DNA from: Saccopteryx bilineata
Taxonomy: Eukaryota; Chordata; Mammalia; Chiroptera; Emballonuridae
Direction: 5' to 3'
Assembly: GCF_036850765.1 (NCBI RefSeq)
Contig: NC_089491.1
Location: 188,959,520-189,023,519 of the forward strand
Length of the DNA stretch: 64,000 nt
Part shown: positions 32,201 through 47,200 of the stretch, piece after piece
How the letters are laid out: each line of letters opens with the position of its first letter
Position numbering within the stretch: position 1 is the stretch's first letter
The notes under the pieces: generated by a model
What the model saw: the letters and a program-made list of their open reading frames with translations, nothing else
What the model was told of the DNA's origin: nothing
Databases searched by the model: none
Position numbers and translations under genes: made by a program

Positions 32201-35200
32201 ATGGAGGGCAAAAGTACTCAAAAAATAGTTCGCTACAATGAACAGGGTAGGAACCCTTTTCATTACTTAATGGTAACCACCATTGAAAAAACCACCACAG
32301 AAGCACATGATTTAAAAAAGATAGCAACAGAGGAAAGATGTATGGAACACAACCAAATAAAAACAAAAGATAGAAAAACGAAAGAGAAGAATCAAACAAG
32401 GCACAAAACTAACAGAAAGCAATCTATAAAATGGCAATAGGGAACTCACAAGTGTCAATAATTACACTAAATGTAAACGGATTAAACTCACCAATAAAAA
32501 GGCACAGAGTAGACGAATGGATCAAAAAAGAAAATCCAACTGTATACTGCTACAAGAAACTCATCTAAGTAACAAGGATAAAAACAAATTCAAAGTGAAA
32601 GGCTGGAAAACAATACTCCAAGCAAATAACATCCACAAAAAAGCAGGCGTAGCAATACTCATATCTGATGATGCTGACTACAAGACAGCAAAAGTACTCA
32701 GAGACAAAAATGGCCATTTCATAATGGCTAAGGGGACACTGAATCAAGAAGACATAACAATTCTTAATATATATGCACCAAACCAAGGAGCACCAAAATA
32801 TATAAGACAGCTACTTATTGACCTTAAAACAAAAACTGACAAAAATACAATCATACTTGGAGACCTCAATACACCGCTGATGGCTCTAGATCGGTCATCC
32901 AAACAGAGAATCAACAAAGACATAGTGGCCTTAAACAAAACACTAGAGCACCTGGATATGATAGACATCTACAGGACATTTCATCCCAAAGTGACTGAGT
33001 ATACATTTTTCTCCAGTGTACATGGATCATTCTCAAGAATTGACCATATGCTGGGCCACAAAAACAACATCAGCAAATTCAGAAAAACTGAACTTGTACC
33101 AAGCATATTTTCTAATCATAAAGCCTTGAAACTAGAATTCAATAGCAAAAACGAGGGAAAAAATCCCACAAAAATGTGGAAACTAAACAACATACTTTTA
33201 AAGAATGAATGGGTCAAAGAAGAAATAAGTGCAGAGATCAAAAGATATATACAGACAAATGAAAATGATAATACGACATATCAGAATCTATGGGATGCAG
33301 CAAAAGCAGTGTAAGAGGGAAGTTCATATCACTTCAGGCATATATGAACAAACAAGAGAGAGCCCAAGTGAACCACTTAACTTCCCACCTTAAGGAACTA
33401 GAAAAAGAAGAACAAAGACAACCCAAAACCAGCCGAAGAAAGGAGATAATAAAAATCAGAGCAGAAATAAATGAATTAGAGAACAGAAAAACTATAGAAA
33501 AAATTAATAGAACAAGGAGCTGGTTCTTTGAAAAAATCAACAAAATTGACAAACCCTTGGCAAGACTTACCAAGGAAAAAAGAGAAAGAACTCATATAAA
33601 CAAAATCCAAAATGAAAGAGGAGAAATCACCACGGACATCGTAGATATACAAAGAATTATTGTAGAATACTATGAAAAACTTTATGCCACTAAATTCAAC
33701 AACCTAGAAGAAATGGATAAATTCCTAGAACAATACCACCTTCCTAGACTGAGTCAAGAAGAAGCAGAAAGCCTAAACAGACCTATTAGTAGAGAAGAAA
33801 TAGAAAAAACCATTAAAAACCTCCCCAAAAATAAAAGTCCAGGCCCAGACGGCTATACCAGCGAATTTTATCAAACCTTCAAAGAAGACTTGGTTCCTAT
33901 TCTACTCAAAGTCTTCCAAAAAATTGAAGAAGAAGCAATACTTCCAAACACATTTTATGAGGCAAACATAACCCTTATACCAAAACCAGGCAAGGATGGC
34001 ACAAAAAAAGAAAACTACAGACCAATATCTCTAATGAATACAGATGCTAAAATACTAAACAAAATACTAGCAAATCGAATACAACAACATATTAAAAAAA
34101 TAATACATCATGATCAAGTGGGATTCATCCCAGAATCTCAAGGATGGTTCAACATACGTAAAACGGTTAACGTAATACACCATATCAACAAAACAAAGAA
34201 CAAGAACCACATGATCTTATCAATAGATGCAGAAAAGGCTTTCGATAAAATACAACACAATTTTATGTTTAAGACTCTCAACAAAATGGGTATAGAAGGA
34301 AAATATCTCAACATGATAAAGGCCATATATGATAAACCATCAGCTAACATCATACTAAATGGCACAAAACTGAAGGCTTTCCCCCTTAAATCAGGAACAA
34401 GACAGGGTTGTCCACTCTCTCCACTCTTATTTAATGTGGTACTAGAGGTTCTTGCCACAGCAATCAGACAAGACAAAGAAATAAAAGACATCCATATCGG
34501 AAAAGAAAAAGTAAAGGTATCACTTTTTGCAGATGATATGATCCTATACATCGAAAATCCCAAAGAATCCACAAAAAGACTTCTAGAAAAAATAAGCCAA
34601 TACAGTAAGGTCGCAGGATACAAAATTAACATACAGAAGTCAATAGCCTTTCTATATGCCAACAATGAAACATCTGAGAATGAACTCAAAAGAATAATCC
34701 CCTTCACGATTGCAACAAAAAAAATAAAATACCTAGGAATAAACATAACAAAGAATGTAAAGGACTTATACAATGAAAACTATAAACCATTGTTAAGGGA
34801 AATCGAAAAAGACATTATGAGATGGAAGAATATACCTTGTTCTTGGTTAGGTAGAATAAATATAATCAGGATGGCCATATTACCCAAAGCTATATACAAA
34901 TTTAATGCAATTCCCATCAAAATTCCAATGACATTTTTTAAAGAAATGGAGCAAAAAATAATCAGATTTATATGGAAGTATAAAAAGCCCCGAATAGCCA
35001 AAGCAATCCTAAAGAAAAAGAATGAAGCTGGGGGCATTACAATACCTGACTTCAAACTCTATTATAGGGCCACGACAATCAAAACAACATGGTATTGGCA
35101 GAAAAATAGACACTCAGACCAATGGAACAGAATAGAAAGCCCAGAAATAAAACCACATATATATAGTCAAATAATTTTTGATAAAGGGGCCAACAACACT

Positions 35201-38200
35201 CAATGGAGAAAAGAAAGCCTCTTCAACAAATGGTGCTGGGAAAACTGGAAAGCCACATGCAAAAGAATGAAGCTGGACTACAGTTTGTCCCCCTGTACTA
35301 AAATTAACTCAAAATGAATCAAAGATCTAAACATAAGACCTGAAACAATAAAGTACATAGAAGAAGACATAGGTACCAAACTCATGGACCTGGGCTTTAA
35401 AGAGCATTTTATGAATTTGACTCCACAGGCAAGAGAAGTGAAAGCAAAAATTAATGAATGGGACTACATCAGACTAAGAAGTTTTTGTTCAGCAAGAGAA
35501 ATTGATAACAAGATAAACAGACAACCAACTAATTGGGAAATGATATTTTTAAACACCTGCTCAGATAAGGGCCTAATATCCAAAATATACAAAGAACTCA
35601 TAAAACTCAATGACAAACAAACAAACAATCCAATAAAAAAATGGGAAGAGGATATGAACAGACACTTCTCCCAGGAAGAAATACAAATGGCCAACAGATA
35701 TATGAAAAGATGCTCATCTTCTTTAGTTAGTAGAGAAATGCAAATCAAAACTACAATGAGATACCACCTCACACCTGTTAGACTAGCTATTATTAACAAG
35801 ACAGGTAATAGCAAATGTTGGAGAGGTTGTGGAGAAAAAGGAACCCTCATCCACTGTTGGTGGGAATGTAAAGTAGTACAACCATTATGGAAGAAAGTAT
35901 GGTGGTTCCTCAAAAAACTGAAAATAGAACTACCTTATGACCCAGCAATCCCTCTACTGGGTATATACCCCAAAAACTCAGAAACATTGACTTGTAAAGA
36001 CACATGCAGCCCCATGTTCATTGCAGCATTGTTCACAGTGGCCAGGACATGGAAACAACCAAAAAGCCCATCAATAGATGACTGGATAAAGAAGATGTGG
36101 CACATATACACTATGGAATACTACTCAGCCATAAGAAATGATGACATCGGATCATTTATAGCAAAATGGTGGGATCTTGACAACATTATACGGAGTGAAA
36201 TAAGTAAATCAGAAAAAAACAGGAACTGCATTTTTCCATACGTAGATGGGACATAAAAGTGAGACCAAGAGACATTGATAAGAGTGTGGTGGTTATGGGG
36301 GAGGGGGGAGAGGGAGAGGGAAGGGGGAGGGGGAGGGGCACAAAGAGAACTAGATAGAGGGTGACAGGACAATCTGACTTTGGGTGATGAGTATGCAACA
36401 TAATTGAACTTTAAGATAACCTGGACATATTATCTTTGAATATATGTATCTTGATTTACTGATGTCACCCCATTAAAAATAAATACAATTAAAAAAAAAA
36501 ATGACATAGAGGCTAAAGAAACAATACAAAGGATCAATGAAACTAGGAGCTGGTTCTTTGAAAAGGTAAACAAGATTGATAAACCTTTAACTAGACTCAC
36601 CAAGAAAAAGAGAGGACTCAAATAAATAAAATTAGAAATGAGAGAGGAGAAATAACAACTGACACAACAGAAATACAAAATATTGTAAGAAAATACTATA
36701 AAGAATTGTATGCTAAAAAACTAGACAACCTAGATGAAATGGACAAATTATTTGAAACATACAATCACCAAAAATCAATCTGGAAGAATCAGAAAACCTA
36801 AACAGACCAATTACACCAAATGAGATCAAAACAGTTATCAAAAAACTCCCAACAAAGAAAAGTCCGGGGCCTGATGGCTTCACAACTGAATTCTACCAAA
36901 TATTCAAAGAAGAATTAACTCCTATCCTTCTCAAACTATTTCAAAAAATTCAAGAGGAAGGAAGACTTCCAAGCTCCTTTTATGAGGCGAGCATAATTCT
37001 GATTCCAAAACCAGGCAAAGACAACACAAAGAAAGAATACTATAGGCCAATATCTCTGATGAATATAGATGCTAAAATCCTCAACAAAATATTAGCAAAC
37101 CGGATCCAACAATATATGGAAAAAATCATACACTATGATCAAGTGGGATTTATTCTGGGGAGGCAAGGCTGGTACACTATTCGTAAATCACTCAATGTGA
37201 TTCATCACATAAACAAAAAGAAGGAGAATAACCATATGATAATTTCAATAGATGCAGAAAAAGCATTTGATAAAATCCAGCACCCATTCATGATCAAAAC
37301 TCTCAGCAAAGTGGGAATACAGGGAACATACCTCAACATGATAAAAGCCATCTATGAGAAACCCACAGCCAACATCATACTCAATGGGCAAAAATTAAAA
37401 GCAATCCCCTTAAGATCAGGAACAAGGCAGGGGTGTCCCCTTTCACCACTCTTATTGAACATAGTCCTGGAAGTACTAGCCACAGCAATCAGACAAGAAG
37501 AAGAAATAAAAGGCATTCAAGTTGGAAAAGAAGAAGTAAAACTATTATTATTTGCAGATGATATGATATTGTATATAGAAAACCCTAAAGTCTCAGTCAA
37601 AAAACTACTGGACCTGATAAATGAATTCAGCAAAGTGGCAGGATATAAAATCAATACTCAGAAATCAGAGGCATTTTTATACACCAACAATGAACAGTCA
37701 GAAAAAAATTAAGGAAACAATCCCCTTCACAATTACAACCAAAAAAATAAAGTACCTAGGAGTAAACTTAACCAAGGAGACTAAAGACTTGTACTTGGAA
37801 AATTACAAAGCGTTGATAAAAGAAATCAAGGAAGATACAAACAAGTGGAAGCATATACCGTGCTCATGGTTAGGAAGAATAAACATCATTAAAATGTCTA
37901 TATTACCCACAGCAATCTATAAATTCAATGCAATACCAATTAAAATACCAATGACATACTTCAAAGATATAGATCACATATTCCAAAAATTTATATGGAA
38001 CCAAAAAAGAACACAAATAGCCTCAGCAATCTTTTTTTTATTATTATTTATTCACTTTTAGAGAGGAGAAAGAGACAGAGAGGGAGAGAGAGGAGAGAGA
38101 GAGAAGGGGGAGGAGCTGGAAGCATCATCTCCCATATGTGCCTTGACCAGGCAAGCCCAGGTTTTCGAACCAGCGACCTCAGCATTTCCAGGTCGACGCT

Positions 38201-41200
38201 TTATCCACTGCGCCACCACAGGTAAGGCCAGCAATCTTAAAAAAGAAGAATAAAGTGGAAGGTATCACACTTCCTGATAATAAGTTATACTACAAGGCCA
38301 TTGTACTCAAAACAGCCTGCTACTGGCATAAGAACAGGCATATAGATCAATGGAACAGAACAGAGAACCCAGAAATAAACCCAGAGCTCTATGGACAACT
38401 GATATTTGACAAAGGAGGTAAGGAAATACAATGGAGTAAAGACAGCCTCTTTAACAAATGGCGTTGGGAAAATTGGACAGCTACCTGCAAAAAAATGAAA
38501 CTAGATCACCAGCTTACACCACTCACAAAAATAAACTCAAAATGGATAAAAGACTTAAATGTAAGCTGGGAAACCATAAGCATCTTAGAAGAAAACATAG
38601 GCAGTAAAGCTCTCGGGCATCTCTCGGAGCAATATATTTGCTGATTTATCTCCACGGGGAAGTGAAATAAAAGGCAGGATAAACAAATGGGACTGCCTGA
38701 CCTGTGATGGTGCAGTGGATAAAGCGTCGACCTGGAAATGCTGAGGTCGCCAGTTCGAAACCCTGGGCTTGCCTGGTCAAGGCACATATGGGAGTTGATG
38801 CTTCCTGCTCCTCCTCCCCTTCTCTCTCTGTTCCTCTCCTCTCTCCCCCCCCTCCTTTCTAAAATGAATAAATAAAATTAAAAAAAAAAAGAAATCAATG
38901 TGAAAAAAAAACAAAAACAAAAACAAATGGGACTATATCAAACTAAAAAGCTTTTGCACAGCTAAAGACAACAAGAACAGAATAAAAAGACAAACTACAC
39001 AATGGGAGAACATATTTGATAATACGTCTGATAAGGGGTTAATAACCAAAATTTATAAAGAACTTGTAAAGCTCAACACCAGGAAGACAATCCAATCAAA
39101 AAATGGGAAAAGAAAATGAATAGACACTTTTCCAAAGAGGACATACAGATGGCCAATAGGCATATGAAAAAATGCTCAACATCACTAATCATTAGAGAAA
39201 TGCAAACTAAAACCACAATGAGATATCACCTCACACCAATCAGAATGGTGCTCATCAACAAAACAACACAGAATAAGTGCTGGCGAGGATGTGCAGAAAA
39301 GGGAACCCTCCTGCACTGCTGGTGGGAATGCAGACTGGTGCAGTCTCTGTGGAAAACAGTATGAAACAGTATGGAGATTCCTCAAAAAACTGAAAATCGA
39401 ACTGCCTTTTGACCCAGCTATCCCACTTTTAGGAATATACCCCAAGAACACCATAGAACAGCTCCAAAAGGAGAAATGCACCCCCATGTTTATGGCAGCA
39501 TTGTTCACAATAGCGAAGATCTGGAAACAGCCTAAGTGTCCGTCAGAGGACGAGTGGATTAAAAAGCTTTGGTATATATATACTATGGAATACTACTCAG
39601 CCATAAGAAATGATGACATTGGATCATTCACAATAACATGGACGGACCTTGATAACATTATCCGGAATGAAATAAGTAAATCAGAAAAAACTAAGAACTA
39701 TATGAATCCATACATAGATGGGATATAAAAATGAGACTCAGGGACATGAACAAGAATGTGACGGCAAATGGGGTTGGGGAGGGGGAGGGGAGGGGCACAA
39801 AGAAAACCAGATAGAAGGTGACAGAAGACAATCTGACTCTGGGTGAGGGGTATACAGCACAATCAAAGGTCAAAATAATCTGGAGATGTTTTCTCTCAAC
39901 ATATGTACCCTAATTTATCAATGTCACTGCATTAAATTTAATAAAAAAAAATAAGTAAATAAATAAATAAAAAAATACTAGCATTTTATTTTTTCTTTAT
40001 TTTTTTAAATTTATTTATTCTAAGTGAGAAGAGAGGAGATAGTGAGACAGACTCCTGCATGCACCAGGCTTGGGGTCCACCCAGCAACCACCATGTGGGG
40101 CCGATGCTCGAATCAACTGAGCCATCCTCAGCACCCAGGGCCGAGGCTTGAAACAATCGAGCCACCAGCTGCGGGAGAAGAGGGAGAGAAGGGGGAGAGG
40201 AATGGAAAGAGAACTATCAGATGATCGCTTCCCATGTGTGCCCTGACTGGGGATCAAATCCTGGAGATGCACATGCCGGGCTGATACTCTATCCACTGAG
40301 CACACCAGCTAGGGCTGATACTAGCATTTTAAAGTAATCATAACTTAGAATGTAAGGGGGCAGTTAAAATACTTTTTTCTGTGAAGAAAATGTATGCAGC
40401 CCTGGCCGGTTGGCTCAGCGGTAGAGCGTCGGCCTAGCGTGCGGAGGATCCGGGTTCGATTCCCGGCCAGGGCACACAGGAGAAGCGCCCATTTGCTTCT
40501 CCACCCCTCCGCCGCGCTTTCCTCTCTGTCTCTCTCTTCCCCTCCCGCAGCCAAGGCTCCATTGGAGCAAAGATGGCCCAGGCGCTGGGGATGGCTCTGT
40601 GGCCTCTGCCCCAGGCGCTAGAGTGGCTCTGGTTGCAACATGGCGACGCCCAGGATGGGCAGAGCATCGCCCCCTGGTGGGCAGAGCGTCGCCCCTGGTG
40701 GGCGTGCCGGGTGGATCCCGGTCGGGCGCATGCGGGAGTCTGTCTGACTGTCTCTTCCTGTTTCCAGCTTCAGAAAAATGAAAAAAGAAAGAAAGAAAAT
40801 GTATGCAGGCTAAAAGTACTTTTGAGTACTAATGGCCTACAGACTTATTTAAAACTTTGTGGCATGGAAAAATTTCTCTAAATTGTCAAAACTGAAAAAA
40901 GAAAGTAGGGGATACAGAAAGAAGAGGAAGCAACAGAAATGGAGCCTGTCAATTCAACGCAGCACAAGAGGGTGGCAGGCACAGCCTGACCACAGCTGAG
41001 CATCAGCAGCAGGGTGCGCAGGCCATGGTGTGCATTCTGACAAGCAAGAACTGCAATGGAACAGAAACCAGAAAAAAAGGGCCACAATTCCGGACAAAGA
41101 TTTTTGGATTAAGTGGGATTAACAGTTTAGGCCCAAAGTATGAGTGACAAGTAGATGGACTCTGAGTCATAGGAGCATAAAAAAGGAGGCCAACAACTTT

Positions 41201-44200
41201 GTGCACAAGTATGTATTTCACTTCATCTGCAGAATAGTCCTAATCACCTCACCCTGTTCTCACTGCTAACTCCAATTCACATGAGAATCGAACAAATGGT
41301 CTGAGGCTCAGAAAGGTCTCTAACGTATCTAAGTTCTCAAGACTAGTAGATGGCAGAGCCAACGGTCATATCCAGGTAACTCTGACATAAAGCCAGCATG
41401 CTTTCCTTTATGCTCTGACATAAAGCCAGGTGCATCCTTGGAAAAAAAGTTCTAAAACGGCTTCCAGAATGACTTTGTGATGGCATTAATAGAATTTATT
41501 AAAAAGACACAATTCCGCCTGGCTAAGAGAAATGAATTCACAGTGGTAGGAAGAATATGTGCAAAAGCCAAAAGGAGAGAAAATTAGTCGACACTGCAAG
41601 GAGTGAGGAGGTGGGTTTATTTTGAGGGCAGAGTGAGGGGAGTGACACGACCAAATCTGCAATTCACAAAGACTATCCTGGCTGGAGTGCACAGATGGAG
41701 TAGTGGGCAGCAAGCTGGGTGCTGCAGCAATCCAGATGAAGCTCGGTCAGGGTCCCACCCACATAATTGCAATGGGATAAAGAGGTAACTGAGGGGATGT
41801 TGGAGGACGGAATGGGAGACAAGGTGCTAGGTGAGATAACCAAAGCTAATGTTCCAATTTCTGCCTTAGGAAAAACTGTTCGTACATGATAAAAGTTAGT
41901 ATGCAAGAAACAATACGTTATTCTGTACCTGTGTGAAAGTTGAAGTGCCTGCAGGACTGCCCATTGCAGAGGCCTATAGCTTTAAAGCTCAATGATAACT
42001 GAAGTCCCAGGAACAGCTAGGAAATAAGAAGATGAAGAGAGGACCAAAAATAGGTACTAACAAAGCTGGTATTTCAGGGAACAGGGGGTAAGGAACCTAT
42101 AAAGCAACACCTGAGAACAAGGCTTATAGAAGGAGGAACATCAGAAAAAGGGCAGCGCCCTAACAGCCAAAAGAAGGCAGGCGCCATGAGTGTCCCATAC
42201 CACAGGAGATCAGCAAAATGAGGGCATAGCAATGCCCACCATGTAGCAGCAGTCTAGGTGGTGTGACAGGTGTCAGGTTGAGTGAATACTTGATAAAGTA
42301 CTGGTATATGTAGCAATGGAGGCAACTTTTTAAAGCTCAACCTGCAAAAGCAGACTTAGTGAGCCAGTAGTTGCTATAAAGGGGTTTAGAATTGATACAA
42401 TGTTTGCTTTGTTTTAAAAGACAGAGGTCTGCCCTGGCCAGTTGGCTCAGTGGTAGAACATCTGCCCGGCGTGTGGGTGTCCTGGGTTCAACTCCCAGTC
42501 AGGGCACACAGGAGAAGTGACAGTCTAGTTCTCCATCCCTACCACTTCCCCTTCTTTCTCTGCCCCCCCCCCCACCCCACTTCCCACTACCATGGCTTGA
42601 CTGATTCCAGCACATTGGACTGGGCGCTGAGAATAGCTCCATGGGGCTTCTGCCTCGAGTGCTAAAAATAGCTAGGTTGCGAGCATGGCTCCAAATAGGC
42701 AGAGCATTGGCCCCAGATGGGGGTTGCCAGGTGGATCTCGGTCAGGGTGCATGTGGGAATCTATCTCTATCTTCCCTCCTCTCACTTGGAAAAGAAAAAT
42801 AAAATAAAATAAATAAAAGAAAGAGGTTGGGATGTATGTAAATACATACATTTGCTGCTGAGTTCTAGCAAATAGAGGTTGAAGATACCAGGTATAGAAA
42901 GGATCCATGAAAAGGGAAGTCCCTGAAGTCATGTGATATGATCCAACAAATCTAAAACACAGGTAGCAGCACAGTTCTTACATTCTGGAAAGGATGTTTC
43001 TGAGAAGACTTATTGCTGAACAACCGGTACACTCAACCAACTGCCTACTTGACCCCACCTGATCAGTCCCATCGGTGTCTCAAGTTCAATGACCCTCTAA
43101 AAGAAGAAATGGAAGAGTGGATGAAAGGACGTTTTCAGACACTGAGCCCATAATTTGAAGAAGTTTTCCATTGAATGGCTTATTTTTTCTCTATAATAGG
43201 AATCGAGGTCCTATCCTAAAAGGGGGAAGTAGAATCGGCTGTAGAAAAGGAGGTCAGGTTTGCACAGCTGTTACTAAATAGAAGGGTCATTCCAATCAGT
43301 ATCGGCACACATGTGGGATGCACATTCTGACATACATACACTCACCTGTTGCACTGCCTTGAATTCCATCTGCAGTTTTAGTGGAGCAAACAGACCCTGG
43401 ATGTTCCTCAGTGTAGAAAAATTCATTTTATCTTGGTTGAGCTGGAACTACAAAAGACAGCAATGTAATTTTAAATGCTACACCCAATATTCTGAATTCA
43501 AAACAGTCAGCACCGATACACCTGCAACACAATACTTAGAAGATGAAGAATTGTAATATCCGTAACTGAAATAAAAACAAAGTAGTTTCACTAATTTCTT
43601 CAACAAAAATTTGGCTATATATATCTATATTTCATCCAGCATACAGGTACACTTCGCCTATGTCAAATTATCACCTAAAGTTTGGATTTACAAAACTAAT
43701 AAACTAAGAAATATTTTTCACATTGCGAAAGTACACTGACAAAGCATAGCACATTTCACTACTTCTGATTATAACTATTGCAAAACTGGTAAAGAGAAGG
43801 TATAAATAGCCTGAGATCCAGAAAGTTACACGCAGTGACAAAAATTAGTAGTGAATATCTAAGTACAAAAGCATATAGCTCAAAAGATTTTCTAAACAAT
43901 CAGAAATGTCTGAGCTAATAAGGTAAAGAGATCTCTGTAATTACTTTTTATTACATTATACTATTCATAAGATTTTTTAAAGTCACAATAACAAAGGTAA
44001 CTGATCAAAAATCTACTGAGAGATTAGTACCCACTTGGGACATGATCTGGAGGACACAGATACAAAATCTGAAGGTAAAATATCTAGCAATATGGTTTTT
44101 AATTACTTTAGCTTAACTGCAAAATTCTGACAGATGGTCCAAATTTAGGAAAAATATGCAATATTTTATTGAGTATATGACCTGACATTCTATTTGAAGT

Positions 44201-47200
44201 TTCCTTTAATAGTAATTCTCATAACTAAATAAAATTTTATGTAAAAAACTTAATTTATAAACTTTGATAAGTATACCCACCTCATAATGTGGTATCAAAC
44301 TGAAATTACAATAAATTAACTAATTATTAGCAACCACATACATAATTAGAATTAGACTCTGTGGCGATAAACAACAAATGAAAGTTTACCCTGGAGATAG
44401 GCTATATGTATGTTATATAATCTAGCTGAAAAGACATTACACATAGATTAGGGCTTCTCAACCCTTGGCACTACAGACATCTGGGGCCAGATTATTCTTC
44501 GTAGCAGTGAGTGCAGACTGTCCTGTGTATTGCAGGATGTTTGGCAGCATTCCTGGCCTCTACCAGTAGAAACCAGTACCAAAGAACCTTCCCTAAGACA
44601 CCACTTGTGATAATCAGACATTACCAAATGTCCCCTGGGGGGAAAAAATCATCCCTAGCTGAGGACCACTAGTATAGACGACGGTCATCTCCTTCACTAT
44701 CCCCACTGCAGTTTCAATCATGGAGAGATACTATGAGCCAGCACGTGCTGAGGGATGGTCTATTATGAACCACACTTGACTGATGAGGAAACCAAGATTA
44801 AGGAAAGATTAAGCCACTTGCCCAAGTTTACTTAGCTAATAAGCAGTACTACACAGCCCAAGCTAAAGGACTTAAAATAGGTAAGTGCCACAGAATTTCA
44901 AGGGAGAAACTGCCATTAGCTGATTGAATTATTAAGACAACACAGAGGCAGGAGATGTAAGCTGAGTCTCAAAAGAGGTATGAAATCTTTACTCTTCACC
45001 ATTTTGGCCAGTCTCACTCAGACTTGTCAAAAGTTTCTTAACATGAATTGCTCAAAACTGAATCAATATTCCATACCTAATGATAAAGTTAATACTTAGA
45101 AAATAAAGGGTATAAACTCCCTTGATTTGAGCACTATCTTATTAATAAAAGTCTGAGATTACATTAACTATTCTTTTCAGTGGCTAACATAATCTGCTAC
45201 CCTATAATGACCTTACAGTCCAAGCCTGACCTGTGGTGGCACAGTAGATAAAGCATCGACCTAGAAATGCTGAGGTCGCCGGTTTGAAACCCTGGGCTTG
45301 CCTGGTCAAGGCACATATGGGAGTTGATGCTTCCAGATCCTCTCCCTCTTCTCTCTCTCTCTTCTCTCTGTCTCTCCCTCTCCTCTCTCTAAAAAAAAAA
45401 AAAAATGACCTTACCGTCCATTAAAAACAAGTTTTATGTAATGATCAAGTTTTACCTCATCTAAATGTAATCCATTTTAGAACCTAAATGCAAAACTTTA
45501 CAATCTCCTGGGTAAGCAGTTTTTTGATTTTGGCTTAGTCCTGAGATTATTCTGTCATTAGTGATGTAATTCACTCACTCATTAAATAGAGCTATCCAAT
45601 AAGGATAATAAAGCTTATTGTGCCATCAATCTGCTTTATATGCTATGCTTTCTGTGATTAACTTCATCTTTGAAAAACACTTAATATTCTTAGTCAACTT
45701 CTGAGCATAAAACCAAAATGCACTTAGACAATTAGAAGCTGTCTTATTTTCTCTTCCTATTTGAAGTTCAATTTCACCATCGCACTATTTGTGCTAATCT
45801 TTCTTATAAAGATTTCTCTCCTTGCTAAAGAGGAAGAAATTGAAAACAAACAAAAACAAACAAAAAACAAACAAAAAAACAGGAATATAGCCTGACCAGG
45901 CGGTGGCGCAGTGGACAGTGTCGAACTGGGATGCAGAGGACCAGGTTCGAGATCCTGAGGTCGCCAGCTTGAGCGCAGGCTCATCTGGTTTGAGCAAAGC
46001 TCATCAGCTTGGACCCAAAGTCGCTGGCTTGAGCAAGGGGTTACTATGTCTGCTGAAGGCCCACAGTCAAGGCACATAGGAGAAAGCAATCAATGAACAA
46101 CGAAAAACTAATAATTGATGCTTCTCAGCCCTGGCCAGTTGGCTCAGCGGTAGAGCGTCGGCCTAGCGTGTGGAGGACCCGGGTTCAATTCCCGGCCAGG
46201 GCACACAGGAGAAGCGCCCTTTTGCTTCTCCACCCCTCCGCCGCGCTTTCCTCTCTGTCTCTCTCTTCCCCTCCTGCAGCCAAGGCTCCACTGGAACAAA
46301 GATGGCCCGGGCGCTGGGGATGGCTCTGTGGCCTCTGCCTCAGGCGCTAGAGTATCTCTGGTCGCAATATGGCGACGCCCAGGATGGGCAGAGCATCGCC
46401 CCCTGGTGGGCGTACCAGGTGGATCCCAGTGGGGCACATGCGGGAGTCTGTCTGACTGTCTCTCCCTGTTTCCAGCTTCAGAAAAATGAAAAAAATAATA
46501 ATAATAATTGATGCTTCTCATTTCTCTCCGTTCTTGTCTGTCTGTCCCTATCTATCCCTCCCTCTGTAAAAAAAAAAAAAAAAAGGAATGTTAGCTTAGC
46601 TTTCTGGTTAACAGTGCATCATTTTCCCCAAGTAATGACTCTTTTTTTGTTGCTCTGAACGTGTATTTAAAAACCCTCTGTATTGTCTAAAAAAATCTGT
46701 ACAGGTTAATTGCTCTTTCGTATAACCCCTCCCCATCCATTTATCTGGAGAACAAGGGTGTAAGACTATTGAAATGTACCCTCCTTTCTAAAATCTTCCA
46801 CATTTCCTAAGCACCGGTGGTTATCCTTGGCCCTCTAAGCATCTTATGAAGCCCCTAATCCACTGCTTGTCCTCTGATTAAGTTTTCAGCTCCTTAAGGT
46901 TGGGAAATATGGTCATATTCTGTGTATCTACTGTGCCTATATGTCCCACTGTACCTTGGAGAAGGAAGGCTTGAGAGAGAGGTCAAGGCTAGAGATAGGG
47001 AGTTGGAGGTCTATAGCAAAAAAATGGCATCAAAAAAATAGAAATAAAATGAGATTATAAAATGAAAAAAATATTACGAGAGGAACAGAGAGGCGGATGG
47101 ACCTTTAGAAACATCCATAAAAAAAGAGAAGAATGTGTAGAAAGGGAACGTTAGTAAAGCAGTATAACAAATTCAAAGCCTGTGATGTAATTCACTCATT

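Larger units (their letters stand above)
28417..36499 (+). mobile_element. Younger full-length LINE-1 nested in the older L1
   Basis: An 8.08-kb L1 inserted in the ORF2 of the older L1, same orientation. The target-site duplication AATGACATAGAG lies at 28405-28416 and 36500-36511. It is complete from the 5' tip (ACGTCACAGTGATGGCGCAG) to the poly(A) tail. ORF1 has one frameshift; ORF2 has two frameshifts and one nonsense codon. Its body is very close to the L1 at 6066 but the front of its 5' UTR is different. Confidence 0.95.
27468..39729 (+). pseudogene. Older L1 ORF2, split by a younger L1 and two SINEs
   Basis: The endonuclease half starts with ATG at 27468 ([25 protein letters not shown]) and degenerates after about 27850. 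The element breaks at 28416 and resumes at 36512. Reverse transcriptase motifs [13 protein letters not shown] (about 37240) and FADDM (about 37550) are visible, and the late region '[18 protein letters not shown]' is at about 39280. The end is at 39729. There are multiple stops and frameshifts plus SINEs at 38034 and 38695. Confidence 0.85.
25696..39973 (+). mobile_element. Older LINE-1, interrupted by a younger L1 and two SINEs
   Basis: Its own parts are 25696-28416 and 36512-39973, about 5.7 kb after removing insertions. It has part of a 5' UTR, ORF1, ORF2, a 3' UTR with a G-rich tract and a simple A-rich tail. A probable 9-bp target-site duplication AATACTAGC lies at 25687-25695 and 39974-39982. 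It differs from both full-length L1s in sequence and in its short inter-ORF spacer. It lies in POMP intron 4, antisense to POMP. Confidence 0.85.
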
